Positions 48,501-60,154 of a stretch of DNA of 64,000 nt are shown in pieces; position 1 is the first letter of the stretch, and each line of letters opens with the position of its first letter. A program made the translations under genes and the position numbers. Under the pieces are notes generated by a model. That model saw nothing but the letters and a program-made list of their open reading frames with translations. It was not told the DNA's origin and did no database searches. Location: assembly GCA_039707655.1 (NCBI GenBank), contig CM077665.1:295372205-295436204 (forward strand), read 5' to 3'. The DNA is from Elymus sibiricus. Taxonomy: Eukaryota > Streptophyta > Magnoliopsida > Poales > Poaceae.

Positions 48501-51500
48501 CAAAAACCAAAAAAAATCTCGATCCCGTGCGTGCTGTCAATAGTGTCAATGGTTCGATCTAGTGACGACACGGGTCGCCGGAGGTGCGGACGGGCAGCGG
48601 CACACCTGATGCGGCGACGGCTGTTGGAGAGGGACCGGATCCAGGGCAAAGCATGATGACAGTGTGAGGATCCTCTTCGCGGCCAACGCAGACAGCTCCT
48701 GGTTGACCATGTCGATGACCTGCGCTGGCAAGGGCATGGGAGGTGAGTAAAACCAGAGGGAGAGGGAGAGGGAAAAAGAGAAACAAGGGAGAGAGGAAGG
48801 AGATGGAGGGCGCATCAGGGCTGGTTGCCGGTGGTGAGGTGCTCCGTCGTGGTAGCATGGATGCGAGGGGGAAGACGGGAAGCTCCTGGACGCCAGCGAC
48901 GCGAGGAGGCGGCCTCGTTGGGCGCCATGGAGGAGGAGGTGTGCTTGGGAAGGAGCACCATGGGAGAGCCTATGGAGAGAGGGGGAGAGTGAGGGAGAGA
49001 GGAGGGATTCGGCCGAGGATATGGGGACTCCACCTACCTTGTACTTAGTAGTAGCGAGGGGTATAAACCCGCGCTACTACTATCAACTTAGTAGTAGCGC
49101 GGATTTATACCCCTCACTACTACTATGGCATGTCCCGGGGGGGGGGGGAGGGGGCACGGTACAGACCACTTAGTAGTAGCAAGGGGTATAAACCCGCGCT
49201 ACTACTGTCAACTTAGTAGTAGCAAGGGGTATAAACCCACACTACTAGTAAGTAGCAGTAGTGAGGGATATAAACCCGCGCTACTAGTAAGCGTCTACCT
49301 ATAAGCTTTTCCCTAGTAGTGTTACTTGATCATTTAGGCCATAGTAGTTCTTGCATCGATTCGCAACAACACGCACTCGAGTCGATATCCTTGTGATCAA
49401 CTTTTAACCACAATACCAAAGAATTTAGTGATCAACAATTTAATCATAATTCCCAAGAGTTACTATTACTTGACCAGTCTTTTCTTCATCTCATAACTTA
49501 TATGACATTCATAACTGAGCTGGACATTCCAGTCTTCTTTCTTTCTGCCTTTTAACTTCTTGTACTTTTACTTCTAATATTTCTCCTACTCACAGAGGAA
49601 GCATCTAACTTTAAGAGTGGCATGAGACTTGAACTTCCCTAGGCATGCAAGTCTTATTACATCCTTTGGATTTGTTCTTTCTCCGTTAAGTTCTCACCAT
49701 CAACTCATGATTGGTGTTCTTCTGGGTCCTATGCATTTCAGTCTTAAATATAGTTGAACATTTCACTAGAACTTGCAAACAAAACACTTCTTTGGATATC
49801 ACATATCTTTCAGCCTTTGTTTGTTTCCCAAAACAATTTTCAGGTCCAAGAATATCACATAACTATCCCAAACATTTTGAAGTTCGGGTTTCTTGGAAGC
49901 AAGTAGACCATAATGCAATTTTATCCTTTTGGATCGAAGGACGTAAGTCTCGTCATCCATAGCATCAGCAGGAGAGTATTGTAAGCATGCAATAGAAACA
50001 ATCTTTCTCGGCACTTTTTAGAGGACGATCCTCTCATTATGTTTACCATTTGTAAAGATTCAACCAGATAAATAATAGCTAAACAATTTCAACAATAAAG
50101 GTGGAACCGGGAGCCAATATTCTACAACTATAATGCAAAATACACATAGAAATTGTCCATAATTAATTGTACTAGTGATTAAAGTTAATTAATTCATAAT
50201 TGTGCTCCCACTCAAATCAATATCTCTCATAATTCATTTTACGCGATTCAAGACCCTGATCTTATTCACAACCATTGATGTGGACATCATTGATGACGTG
50301 AATTCAAACGGCGGGCAATCTTTTGCCAATCATATCTCCATATGACTCTTGTTCATCTTTCGATGCTTTGTGCTCCGAGCTCAGAACGATTCGCCAGAAC
50401 TTCCAGATGACCAAGTGATATCTGCTTGCTCGGTCTGACCTCACCCGCCATATACCCCACGATCCGTTTGTACTCATGTGGACATGACGCACTCCAGAAA
50501 GCTACGTGATATAGATGGTTCCAACAGGGAAGATCTCCTTTTAACTTGATATTTTCAGTGGGAGATCACCCTAATAATTGGCTACTGCGCAATCAAGGGA
50601 GCAAACAACAAAGGGATAAACATCTCAGGCAATTCATAATAGCATGATATGGTATAGCCGTGGGCGTCAGGAATCCTTCATGACCATCTACAATCTTTAG
50701 TTGAAGCACCGTGACAGCCAATATTTCAGTGCTGTGGCAACCATTTCAAAAACATTGTCGTGGCGGCAATTTGTGAAAACGTTGTTGTGGCGACCGTTTC
50801 AGAAAACATTGTCGTGGCACCAAATTCAAAAATTCCGTGGCACAAAATTATAGCTTCTTGTCCCGCGCTTTGTACACCTTCTCCATGTTGGGGGTCCTCC
50901 GTATACACTTACCATTGTCACCTGTAACATGTAGGCTATCTCTATGATATTTACATTAACGTGGAAATCTCGTGGCTCCAGCCATCATGCCGTGATGCGT
51001 AGTCCACTTAACATTACAACATATAACCATCTCATAAATAAATACATTAGCATGATGAAGGCTATACCACATCACATGCAACCTGCAAAACCAAGTTAGA
51101 CGTTCTCTAACCGGTTTGGCAAATTTTAATTACGTGGTTTCTAGGGTTTCCAGGTAACACTAGCTACCTACTTCCACCATTAAGGTGATAATCCTTGTTG
51201 CTAGATTAAGTTTTGGGGCGTGTGAGGGAAGAGACTTAATAAAAAATCTCTAGCCCCACACTAAACTTCGTTAATACGCATGACCCCCTAGAAGATCAAC
51301 CATCTACATCACCCTCTTGCATACGCAACGGTTCACTATTCTTGATTGTGATGAGGCCCAAAGAACTGTTAGCAGATCGTCGACAGCCAGAGCCGATCGA
51401 TTGTCAGAACTTTGTACAGAGCCACATCATGCCATCAATGAGCTGAACCGAAGCAACACTTGAGGGAAGCATAGCGAGAACATCAAACCCTCACATCCAC

Positions 51501-51551
51501 AAGTGATATAGATCGCAACCTATATCTACTCATAGAACCGCTCATGATGCC
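45575..51551 (-). pseudogene. Decayed Copia gag-pol body
   Basis: No reading frame longer than about 90 codons remains. On the minus strand, weak pol landmarks can be recognised: FVNPDDAGK and NGLKQA at about 46553-46660 (reverse transcriptase) and SIPQAKHA just inside the 3' LTR (the pol C-terminus). A 27-bp tandem stretch of about four units lies at 50734-50837. Short ORFs such as 45932-46204 are by-products. The CACTA insertion occupies 48286-49321. Confidence 0.6.
48286..49321. mobile_element. Short CACTA-type DNA transposon
   Basis: A 1036-bp element with ends CACTACTAGGAAAAAGCC and, on the other strand, CACTACTAGGGAAAAGC. The 3-bp duplication TTA (48283-48285 and 49322-49324) is typical of CACTA. 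Both subterminal regions carry many copies of AGTAGTAGCGCGGGT in both orientations, the repeated transposase-binding type of motif. The middle (about 48540-49040) is GC-rich and differs in composition. ORFs there (for example 48743-49048) have no recognised product. It has no transposase, so it would depend on another element. Confidence 0.88.
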
Positions 51552-53379
51552 AGTTGGGAAACATAGTAGAAAACAAAAAAAAATCTCCCTACGATCAACC
51601 AGGAACACTATGAAGATACAATAACGGTTCGTATCATGATCCTTACCGTCACCGAGTAGCAGCGGAAGAAGAGCATGACGATGACGATCGAGCTTGGAGT
51701 CCCTCGAACCGTAGATGAACAATACCGCGAACCGCCCACGAACAGTCCCTCGAACGTAAGACCGAAGGCACGGTCTCTCTACAGATTGCAAGCGTACGGT
51801 CTTCCCGATTCGGCAGCGCTTCGCCATCCAGAGCTAATCGCTGCCGGAGAATTAGAGGGAGGAGATTAGAACCATGCTGGGCTTATAGGTATGAGGATTA
51901 GAGGAACTGGACCTTGTTCTAATTAGTCAACTAGGACCAACTAGAACTAGAAAACTAGAGGAGGCTCCAAATCTTGTGTATAACTTGTATGTCTCAAAGG
52001 GGCCAATACCTCAAGTATATATAGGTTCGAGGGGAAGGGAGAGGCAGCCACCAAGGAGAGAAACCCTCCTTGGGGCGCCGGCCTAAGGGGAGGAGGAGTT
52101 GGACTCCTCCCCAACTCCTATTTGGCCTCCTTCCTTAGGGAAGAGGCGCCTTCCTCACTTGGGCCCTTGTGGCCCAAGTTGCCTTCCACCTCTTGGCCTT
52201 TTTAGGCCCGTTGATATTAAATTAAATATAAAATTGTTCTATATAATTTCAGACCATTTTATATATAGTTTATCATCCCCGGAAGCTTTTTCCACCTATA
52301 TATTATTTATCGGTAATACCCGGTATTACCCGATATTCACCGAAACCCTTCCGGTGACCCCAAAACGTTTCCGAATCCTCTCAGAACTATTCTGAATATT
52401 AATGAAACAATTCCACAAATAAATCCTTGATACTCTTGACATACTAGCACTCAGCAAATCGTGATTACCTTAAGCTTGTGACCCCGTAGGTTCGGTAACT
52501 CATAGACATGAACAAAACTCCTTCGTCCAATGACCGATAGCGGAACCGTGGAAGTCCATATCGATCCCTATGAGTACACGAATGATATTTGAGGGAACCT
52601 TTGGTTATCATGTGACATTCCCTCTGCTTTGTGATACTTTACAAGACTCGAGAATCTTCAGTATCTTCTCGAATCATCCACATGCTCGTTGTACCGTTAT
52701 TCTCGTTGCCGGTTTTGTTCTTCTTTCTCGTTGATGTGTTCCGGCATCCCCGTGACATAGTCACCTGTGTCTGGCCAAATGATGATGGATGTCTTCACAC
52801 CGAGAGGCCCCTAAGAATATCTCTCCATCGTCGGAGGAGCAGATCCCACTCTCGAACTATCTAGTCCCTTGTCAAACTTTCCGATGAACCTGTAAGTTTT
52901 CGTTGTGATCACCTTGTTACAGATGACGTTTGAGAAACCCCAAAGATCATCATACGGTAAGAAGTGACTATGATACTCTCATGGTCTAAGGAATATAAAA
53001 CAAGTTATAACATGGAATTATCTCCATGTTATAACAATTGATTTCAGACGATATTATCTCAAAGTATAACAAACAAGTTTGGGTCGATTCAATATGATCG
53101 TTCTTCTAATGTCATACTCTCGGTGTTGTTTTAGGATCATTGTTCCACTTAACAATATCCTAAGATCTGAAAAACATGATCACCAACAACACTTGAGCCA
53201 GTCATAGAGGCGAGACTAGGAATCTTATTTTACTGTTTATCACTCTACACATGCATATGAGTTTTCCAATGAATCGCATTCCAGGATCATAGCAGTCATA
53301 TCATAGAATATAAACTCTTAATTACAAATATGGAAATATAATAATACAATATTATTGCCTCTACGGCATATTTCCAACA
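51552..53379 (-). repeat. 5' LTR of the old Copia element
   Basis: About 1828 bp. The minus strand starts TGTTGGAAATATGCCG at 53379 and ends near 51552, next to a primer-site relic (TGGCATCATGAGC). Confidence 0.8.
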
Positions 53380-54366
53380 AGGACATCCTAAAAGGATTGA
53401 GTAGGATTCTCAGAACATTGATAATGATACACCCAGTTCATCTAAAAAGAAAAGAAAAAGAAAAATGATAGAACTTTGCATGATTCTAGTGAACCTATGG
53501 TAGAAAAACCTTCTGAGAATCATAATGATGTTTCTGTTTCTGATGCCGAGACACAATCTAGTAGTGAACATGCACCTAGCGATAATGAAAATGAAGATGT
53601 TCATGTTGATGCTCAACCAGATAATGTTAAAGAACCTGATAATGATGTAGAAATAGAACCTGCTGCCAATCTTGATAACCCACCTCCTAAGAATAAATGT
53701 TAAGATAAGAGGGATTTCATTGCTAGGAAACATGGTAGAGAAAGAGAGCCATTGGTTCAAAAACCTATGCCCTTCCCTCGTAAGCCTTCTAAAAATAAGG
53801 ACAAGGAAGAGTTTGAGCGCTTTGTTGAAATGCTTAGGTCAATCTTTTTGCGAACACGTTTGACTGATATTCTAAAGATGGCTCCTTATGCAAAATATAT
53901 GAAAGATATTGTCATTAATAAAAGAAAGATACCTGAAGATGAGATTTTCACCATGCTTGCTAATTACTCTTTTGAGGGTGGAGTGCCTAAGAATTTGGGA
54001 GATCCAGGGATACCTACCATACCTTGCTCCATTAAACGAAGTTATGTTAAAACTGCTTTATGTGATTTAGGAGCCGATGTTAGTGTTATGCCTTTTTCTT
54101 TATATAAAAGACTTGATTTGAATAAGCTTACATCTACTAAAATATATTTGCAAATGGCTGATAAATCCATTGCTATACCTATAGGGATTTGTGAGGATAT
54201 CCCCATTGTGGTTACAAATGTTACTATCTTAACGGATTGTGTTATTCTTGATATCACCGAGGACGACAACATGTCGATTATCCTTGGTAGACCCTTTTTG
54301 AATACTGTAGGGGCTATTATTGATTGCAACAAAACCAAGTTTACTTTTCATGTCAATGGTAATTAG
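53380..54366 (+). pseudogene. Element B gag C-terminus and aspartic protease
   Basis: Gag continues after the AGGAC duplicate with a basic KKKRKRK-like run and an acidic stretch (DAETQSSSEHAPSDNENEDV), a TAA at 53701-53703, then 53752-54366 open. The retroviral-type protease follows: SIKRSYVKTALCDLGADVSV, with D-L-G-A as the active site, MPFSLYKRL, and near the end SIILGRPFLNTVGAIIDC, the second conserved block of this protease family. The protease would cleave the element polyprotein. The frame stops at 54364-54366 and does not lead into a reverse transcriptase, as in non-autonomous derivatives. Confidence 0.8.
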
Positions 54367-55323
54367 CACACGGTATACTTTCCAAAGAAACAAAGTGTGG
54401 TGAATAATATCAATTCTATTGAGCAAATTGCAACAATCACTACTAGAGAGTTCAAAATTCCTCTCCCTACTGTCAAGATGAGAGATGATATTCTTATTCT
54501 TGGGGAAATACATATCCACATTGAGGCAACCTAGTGTTATACAAAAAAAATTGGTTTCATGTCAATAAAAAATGGTTCGTTAATAAGACTTGATCAACCT
54601 TATTAATGGATTCTTTTTGAGAAGCATGTGGTCGATAAATTTAGTAAGCACAACCTTCTGTACCCATAGTTTTATTCACCGTTATTTAAAGTTTTAATAA
54701 AAAAAAGTATCAAATTTTTTGAATTTTCTAAAATTTCCATGCAATAACAATGACCCAAAAAATAAAAGTTCTGAGAATGCCCTGAAAATTTAGTGTGACT
54801 TTTTCTAGAATAAATATGAATTTTTGGCACTAAACACACCCCAGGGGGGTGCACCACCTGACCACAAGCCATGGTGGCGCGCCTGCCCCCTGGTCGCGCC
54901 ATGGTGGCTTGTGGGCCCCATAGGGACCCACTCACTTAGTACCCATGGCCACAAGCTTCTTCCAGCTCCAGAAAAAATCACCATTGCCTCCTAGCCCATG
55001 TTCTTGCTCATTTTCGAGTGAATTTCAATCTCCTTTCTTAGAACTACATTTTCGAAACTATTTTGAGGAATTACTCCTTGGTATGTGACTCCTCCAATGC
55101 TCTAATTAGTTTTTGTTCTAGTGTTTTAAATTTTGCAATGTTTTCTGCTGTTGGTGACCATGTATATGAGCTTGCATGTTGAATTTGTATGGTTGAAAGT
55201 AGTTTTGATGCATGATATGGCCTCTAGACACTTGTGGGAGTAGTTGCTATCAATTTTGTTGAGTTTCGTTCACTTTTATTTTTAGGGACTAAAATTTTCA
55301 GAATTATTTTAGAAAAATAAAGG
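54367..55323 (+). other. Non-coding spacer of element B
   Basis: It starts with a decayed continuation of the protease frame (VYFPKKQSVVNNINS) and continues as AT-rich DNA with a GC-rich patch near 54840-54920. No supported gene. Confidence 0.55.
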
Positions 55324-56349
55324 ATGTTTAGGAAAATGTTCCTTGGTGGTTCTTTGAGAAGGAGCTCCTCAAGGTCGGCAATTCGTGAACCGGACCTTGA
55401 ACCATGTCGGGATGCGCTCATTAAACCGTGTGAATGGCCGTCCGATCACTTCATGAATAGAGCGGGCATCAAGCAAGAATTTCATATGTACGTGCAAAAT
55501 GCGGAGTTGATGGATTTCTTGTGAGATAAGTGTCCTCAGTTCCATATTCTCACTGATTCATTCATGCATAGATTTAAGTATGTGGTTCATCGTTCTTCTC
55601 ATGAAGTCATGTTTGATTTATATGAAAGAGCTTTTCGCATGTCTATTGAGGAATTTTGCCATGCTTGTAAGGTTCCTAGCTGGGGGACCTATCATGAACC
55701 TAGTAGAAGTGATTGCATTGATTTTCTATTGAGCCTCACCCAAGGAGAAACTAGAGGCATAACTCAAGCTAGAGTTGGTAGCATCCACTTTCCTGCAATC
55801 CACTATTTTGCTTTGTTCATAGGGAGATGCATAAATTGTAAACACGACCTGAGTACCCTATGTGCACCTGATCTAAGTGTTCTTAAAAGTGTGGTACCAA
55901 GAGATAGAAAATTTAACATAGGGGCTATTATTGCGCATCGTTTAAATAAAAATGCTCTCTATAGTGATCCTTATGGTGGGATTTATGCTACTCGCTTAGC
56001 TAATTACTAAGGCGTTCCCATTAAGGACAATAACTTTTAGTTGCTGCCCTGTTTTCTTGATTACGAAGCTATGGAGCACCATCAGTTTCTCGAAAGAGAT
56101 GACACACTACTTCGATATAGAATAATCTTTAAGAAGAACAAGGTCTATTATATTACTTTTCCTGCTCCTTCCTTCTTTGACTTTCAGGAGAAACAAAGAT
56201 ATTACATACTTCACGGGGAGGCTAAGGCATACCATACGGTAGAAGAGACTGCTCATCGCACTAAGGCGGCTAACCAGGCGCTTGCGGCTGCAATGGAGTA
56301 CAACCCAAATTATCTCCAGGATTTCTATTCAGGCCAACAGTGGCCATAG
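55324..56349 (+). pseudogene. Unknown ORF of element B (plant retroelement-associated protein)
   Basis: One frame of 342 codons with three stops (55522-55524, 56008-56010, 56038-56040). Readable blocks include EEFCHACKVPSWGTYHEPSR, GETRGITQARVGSIHFPAIH, YFALFIGRCINCK, LCAPDLSVLKS, GAIIAHRLN and PAPSFFDFQEKQRYYI. It matches a protein type I recall from non-autonomous Triticeae gypsy elements, annotated as a putative plant transposon protein. Its role is not established. It replaces the place where reverse transcriptase and integrase would lie. A polypurine-like CCTAAGCTTGGGGGAG follows at about 56368. Confidence 0.65.
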
Positions 56350-57990
56350 ACCAGGTTAGGCCAAAAGCCTAAGCTTGGGGGAGTACGTATTTTCTCACCG
56401 ACATTACATTAATGTACAACAAACTCATTCTAGTCGTCGGTGTTCATTCTTTTTCATTGTATAATCCATCGGTAGTTTTATTTTTGCGTTCTTTTGTGTG
56501 TTTGAAAACCTTTCAAACAACCCAAAATATTTTTTGCTTCTTTTCGGTTCTTAATAATTAGATTTCATGATTAAAGAAAACCAAAAAGATTTCTCGTTCT
56601 TCTTGTTAATTGTTGGGAGCTTTCCCGTGTAAATGATTTTTCTCGCTTGTCGTTTTCCTTTGTTATTTTGCTTTCTTCAGAAAAACTAAAAACTCCAAAA
56701 ACATTTCAGTGTGTTTCTCTGAAATTGTTTTCTTTTGTTTGAGTTGTCATAAGGAGAAGATTATGCTATAATTGTTAAAAGGCTCATATGCTATATTGTT
56801 GATCTAACAAAGAGCCAATGTTACCTTGTCTTCTCATTTGAATAAATGTTTTACAGATTTCAGCTTAGTCCACAGCACACTTGCATTATTATTATTATTA
56901 TTATTATCATATCATTCGGTCGTGCAAGCGAAAGGCAATAGTGACAATAATTTGATGAAGTGATTGCAGTAAAGGAAGCTCGTATGAACTCTTCTTTGTT
57001 TTTTGTTTTTGTAAATATGTTTAGCTCAGTCGCTCTTGATTCAGCATATTATGAGCAAACATGTTTGTGATGACAATTAGATATTATAGTTGCTCATGCC
57101 ATGCTTAAATAGCTAGGAGTGGATAATGATTTATCTTGTGTGTCAACATGCATTAAAATGATTGTGATGTAGTATGTTAGCATGGTATCCTCCTCTGAGT
57201 AATTCGAGTAGCTTGACTTGGCACATGTGCAAACATGTAGTTGATTAAAAACCAATGCAACCTTCATGATATTTATGTTTAGAGTGTTTATATCCTACTC
57301 ATGCTAATGTTCAGTGTTAATTATTCACAATGCATGACTATGACCGTTGTCGCTCTCTAGCTGGGCGCTTCCCAGTCTATTTGCTAGCCTTCACTTGTAC
57401 TAAACCAGAATGCTGCTTGTGCATCCAAAATCCTTAAAACAAAGTTGTTCCATATGAGTCCACCATATCTACGTATATGCGGTATTACCCTACCGTTCCA
57501 AGTAAATTTGCATGTTCCGCCTCTAATCATTCAAATAAATATATGTTTTGTGTGCTCGTACCGCTCATAGAGCGATGAGGTGGTCATTATCTTCCATGCT
57601 AAGCGGGTTATTCTCATGACAGGTGTTTATTCACATGTCATTGCATGAGAGAGGCTGGTAAAAAGGATGCCGAGGCCTGCATAATCAAAAATAAATAAAA
57701 CATACTCCCCTGGAAAGATGAATATTGGAGGGCACCCCTAGATTCGGTCAGCCATGTCTTGTGTATGTATGATGGAGGGGAGTCAACTTTACAATTCTGT
57801 TTGGGAACCGCTTATAATGTGTTTAGCATGGAAGATACCTAAATCCTTTGTCATGACGTTGACAGGAAAAGCACACCACCCAAAATTATACTTTCATCTT
57901 TGTTTTAAACCATGAGCTCTGGCACCTCTGTAAATCAATGCTTCACTCTGCGAAGGGCCCTTCTATTTACTTTCATGTTATTTACCTTTA
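56350..57990 (+). other. 3' non-coding region of element B
   Basis: No gene. It contains an ATT run at about 56885-56910. From about 57478 to 57990 it is related, in inverted orientation, to 32803-33320 of element A (matching landmarks around GGTATTACC/GGTAATACC and the TTTACTTTCATGTTATTTAC end). The related sequence ends at about 57990, where DNA of a different kind begins. Confidence 0.65.
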
Positions 57991-58737
57991 TTGTCACTAG
58001 TGCAAGAAGGTCCTAAGACACCACATCAATCAGAGACCCTTCAACGAAACTATGTGCGATCCATCAATCGCAAACGGTATAGTTCTTGCTCCGTCGCCAA
58101 TACAACAAACTATGTGCAATGACTGGTCCATCAGGCAAGATTCATATGAGACTTGCGTGTGTGATGCCTGGCATATAGTTGGTCCTTATGAACTGTTTGC
58201 GATTAGCCAAGATAACACAAACAATTCACAAAATACATATGTGTGCGAAGTACGACATACAGTTCACTCGGACAAACTGTTTGTGCCGATCCAGCTAGAA
58301 CACAAACGAGTTAGCATAAGAATGTGTGTGTGATACCCGGCAAACAGTTCATTCATCAGATTTGTGTGGGAAGACCAATAATTACCCAAACGATTCATCC
58401 GGACAAGTTGTGTGTGTTGTGGACAGACAGTTGCTGCCAAACAATTGTGAGCGATTGATGAAATCATTACCGACGCTACGCAGGGAAGAGTCGTTTGTTT
58501 GTATTAATATCGCAGACGTTTTATTATTATTACCCGTCTGCCTGCGCATCACCCCGTCCTCCTCTCTCACGTCTTGCCACCGCATTGCTGACCGACGATT
58601 CCAGTGCACGCTTCGGCACCGCTTTTGGCCACGCGTCGGCTCGATGAGCCTGTTCCCGCGCACAAAACCGCGCTACGGCTCTAGCTTCCCGCATGGCTTG
58701 GCGAAATCCCCCAAAACCTGAATGCTTGCTGGCATGC

Positions 58738-58745
58738 TATATAAA
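58738..58745 (+). promoter_or_regulatory. TATA box before the ORF at 58827
   Basis: TATATAAA about 85 bases upstream of an ATG at 58827, with a C/T-rich leader between. It makes the ORF look like a former gene. Confidence 0.45.
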
Positions 58746-58826
58746 CCCTCACGACTGGAGACTCCACATTGCCTTCATCCCCTCCCTCCCCGTAGCTTAT
58801 CTAGTTTGCTTCTCCACCAATTGTCA

Positions 58827-59342
58827 ATGGCACTAGCCATTCATCGTTGCTCAGCCACTCTGCCAGAGGACAGCTCCAGCTGGGAGGCTTCATCGCATCG
58901 GCGCGACAGTCCTCTGAAGCGTTTAGTGCATGTCGCATCCCTGGTGGGTGTGCGCATGACACCCACTACACGCTCCGCCACCGCTGCCCGAAGGCATCTG
59001 CTGCCGTTGGCCGTCGTGGCGGCCACCCCACCGGCAGCCGCCGGGGCCGCCACCACACCATTGTCCGCCTTGGCCATGACCCCATCGTCAGGTGGCGGGG
59101 TCATCACCCACTCCGCCACCGCAACCTGAATGCGGGAGGTGGAGGCCGCTAAAGGCCCACCGCCGGGCTTCTGCGTCGCAAACCTTGCGCGCTACATCTA
59201 CTTCCTAGAGAAGAAGGTGGAGCGCCAGGTCGCGCACACGAAGAAGCTCACTGATGCCGTGGCCGCAAGAGAAGCCGCAGTGGCGGCGTGGAATGTGAAG
59301 ATCTACGCCGAGTCCCGCTGCTTCGAGGAGGGACATCCGTAG
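58827..59342 (+). pseudogene. Gene-like ORF with one TGA, unknown product
   Basis: 172 codons in one frame, interrupted by TGA at 59127-59129, and ended by TAG at 59340-59342. The first part (MALAIHRCSATLPEDSS) is Ala/Thr/Pro-rich. The second part is a likely helical or coiled-coil segment (ARYIYFLEKKVERQVAHTKK, LTDAVAAREAAVAAW). A TATA box and pyrimidine-rich leader lie upstream. I do not recognise the family. It could be a captured host gene fragment or an accessory ORF of the surrounding transposon. Confidence 0.4.
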
Positions 59343-60154
59343 CGGCGAAGGGCAACATTGACACGCAACGGACTCGACTCCACCAGCTCGTCGGCAGGCT
59401 CCTCCTCCACTAGCTCTTACTGAGCACGCTCGATTCTGCTGGAAGTAGTACAAAGCCCCTCTGTAGTACTAGTATTTAGGGGCTATTTTGTTTAGTTCAT
59501 CTAACTATAGATATGGTTGAACAATACCACGTACTTTAAATTAGCTAGTATATATAGTTGAATAGCTATTTCAGTACGTGGTTGGCAACAATTGGGGAAA
59601 AGTTTGTTCGGTTCAGCTATCGAGTTGAACTGTTTTGTACAAAGACCACTGCTTAATCTATGAATGAAACCCATGTTTAGTGAATTTCAGTTGCAAAATT
59701 GCACCATAATTGTGATTTTGTTCATGCAAAATTTGACAAATGTCAGTGCTACAATGTTGATAAATGCCAATGTTACTAGATCGACAAATGACAATGTTTC
59801 TGATTTGACAAATGGCAATTTACCCAATATGACAGATGCAAATCTTCCCAGATTGTCTGTACTAAGCACATGGGTCATCTTAGGGAAACGTTCGCGATAA
59901 CACGATGCACCAGTCCTTCGCGCCAATTTTTCACTTGGCTTATTGGCGAAGGAAACATAGTTGTCGATCCGCAAATGGGTATTCAATCTGAACCGTTCGT
60001 GATGAGTGTTTATTTAAAGAAAAACAATGATGTTTTTATTTACTTTGTTTACTATGTGAATTCAGAGATAAATATTTAGTTGATCAAACCATAGATTTCA
60101 TCCAGTCAAGCTTTGACTTTACATTCATACGATCGAGATACAATATAAAGAAAA
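59343..60154. other. Non-coding stretch with an 8-codon minisatellite
   Basis: AT-rich DNA without a supported gene. Five tandem 24-bp units lie at 59730-59849. Confidence 0.6.
59730..59849. repeat. Five 24-bp tandem units
   Basis: Units start at 59730, 59754, 59778, 59802 and 59826, each built on TTGACAAATGxCAATGTTxC. In the forward frame they encode an eight-residue repeat (x-L-T-N-x-N-V/L-x). Confidence 0.85.

Larger units (their letters stand above)
43761..53379 (-). mobile_element. Old, decayed Copia element nested in element B
   Basis: On the minus strand the LTR starts TGTTGGAAATATGCC, a Copia type related in its first bases to the Angela-like LTR. LTRs are 43761-45574 (3') and about 51552-53379 (5'), with duplication AGGAC outside. 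They differ by roughly 10 percent by eye over the first 185 bases, so this insertion is far older than the Angela-like one. The polypurine tract lies at 45575-45590 (GTCTCCCACTTGCAC on the plus strand) and a primer-site relic lies next to the 5' LTR. The body has no long ORF, but pol remains can be traced. A CACTA element (48286-49321) is inserted in it. Confidence 0.85.
42543..57990 (+). mobile_element. Gypsy-like element B (plus strand), truncated at both ends
   Basis: It consists of gag (42543-43760), then after a nested Copia the gag C-terminus and aspartic protease (53380-54366), a non-coding spacer, an unknown ORF (55324-56349) and a 3' region up to 57990. No reverse transcriptase, RNase H or integrase is present. 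Its 5' LTR and leader are replaced by the X-LTR segment, and its 3' LTR is missing. The two parts of gag join exactly across the AGGAC duplication of the nested Copia. Its orientation is opposite to element A. Confidence 0.8.
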
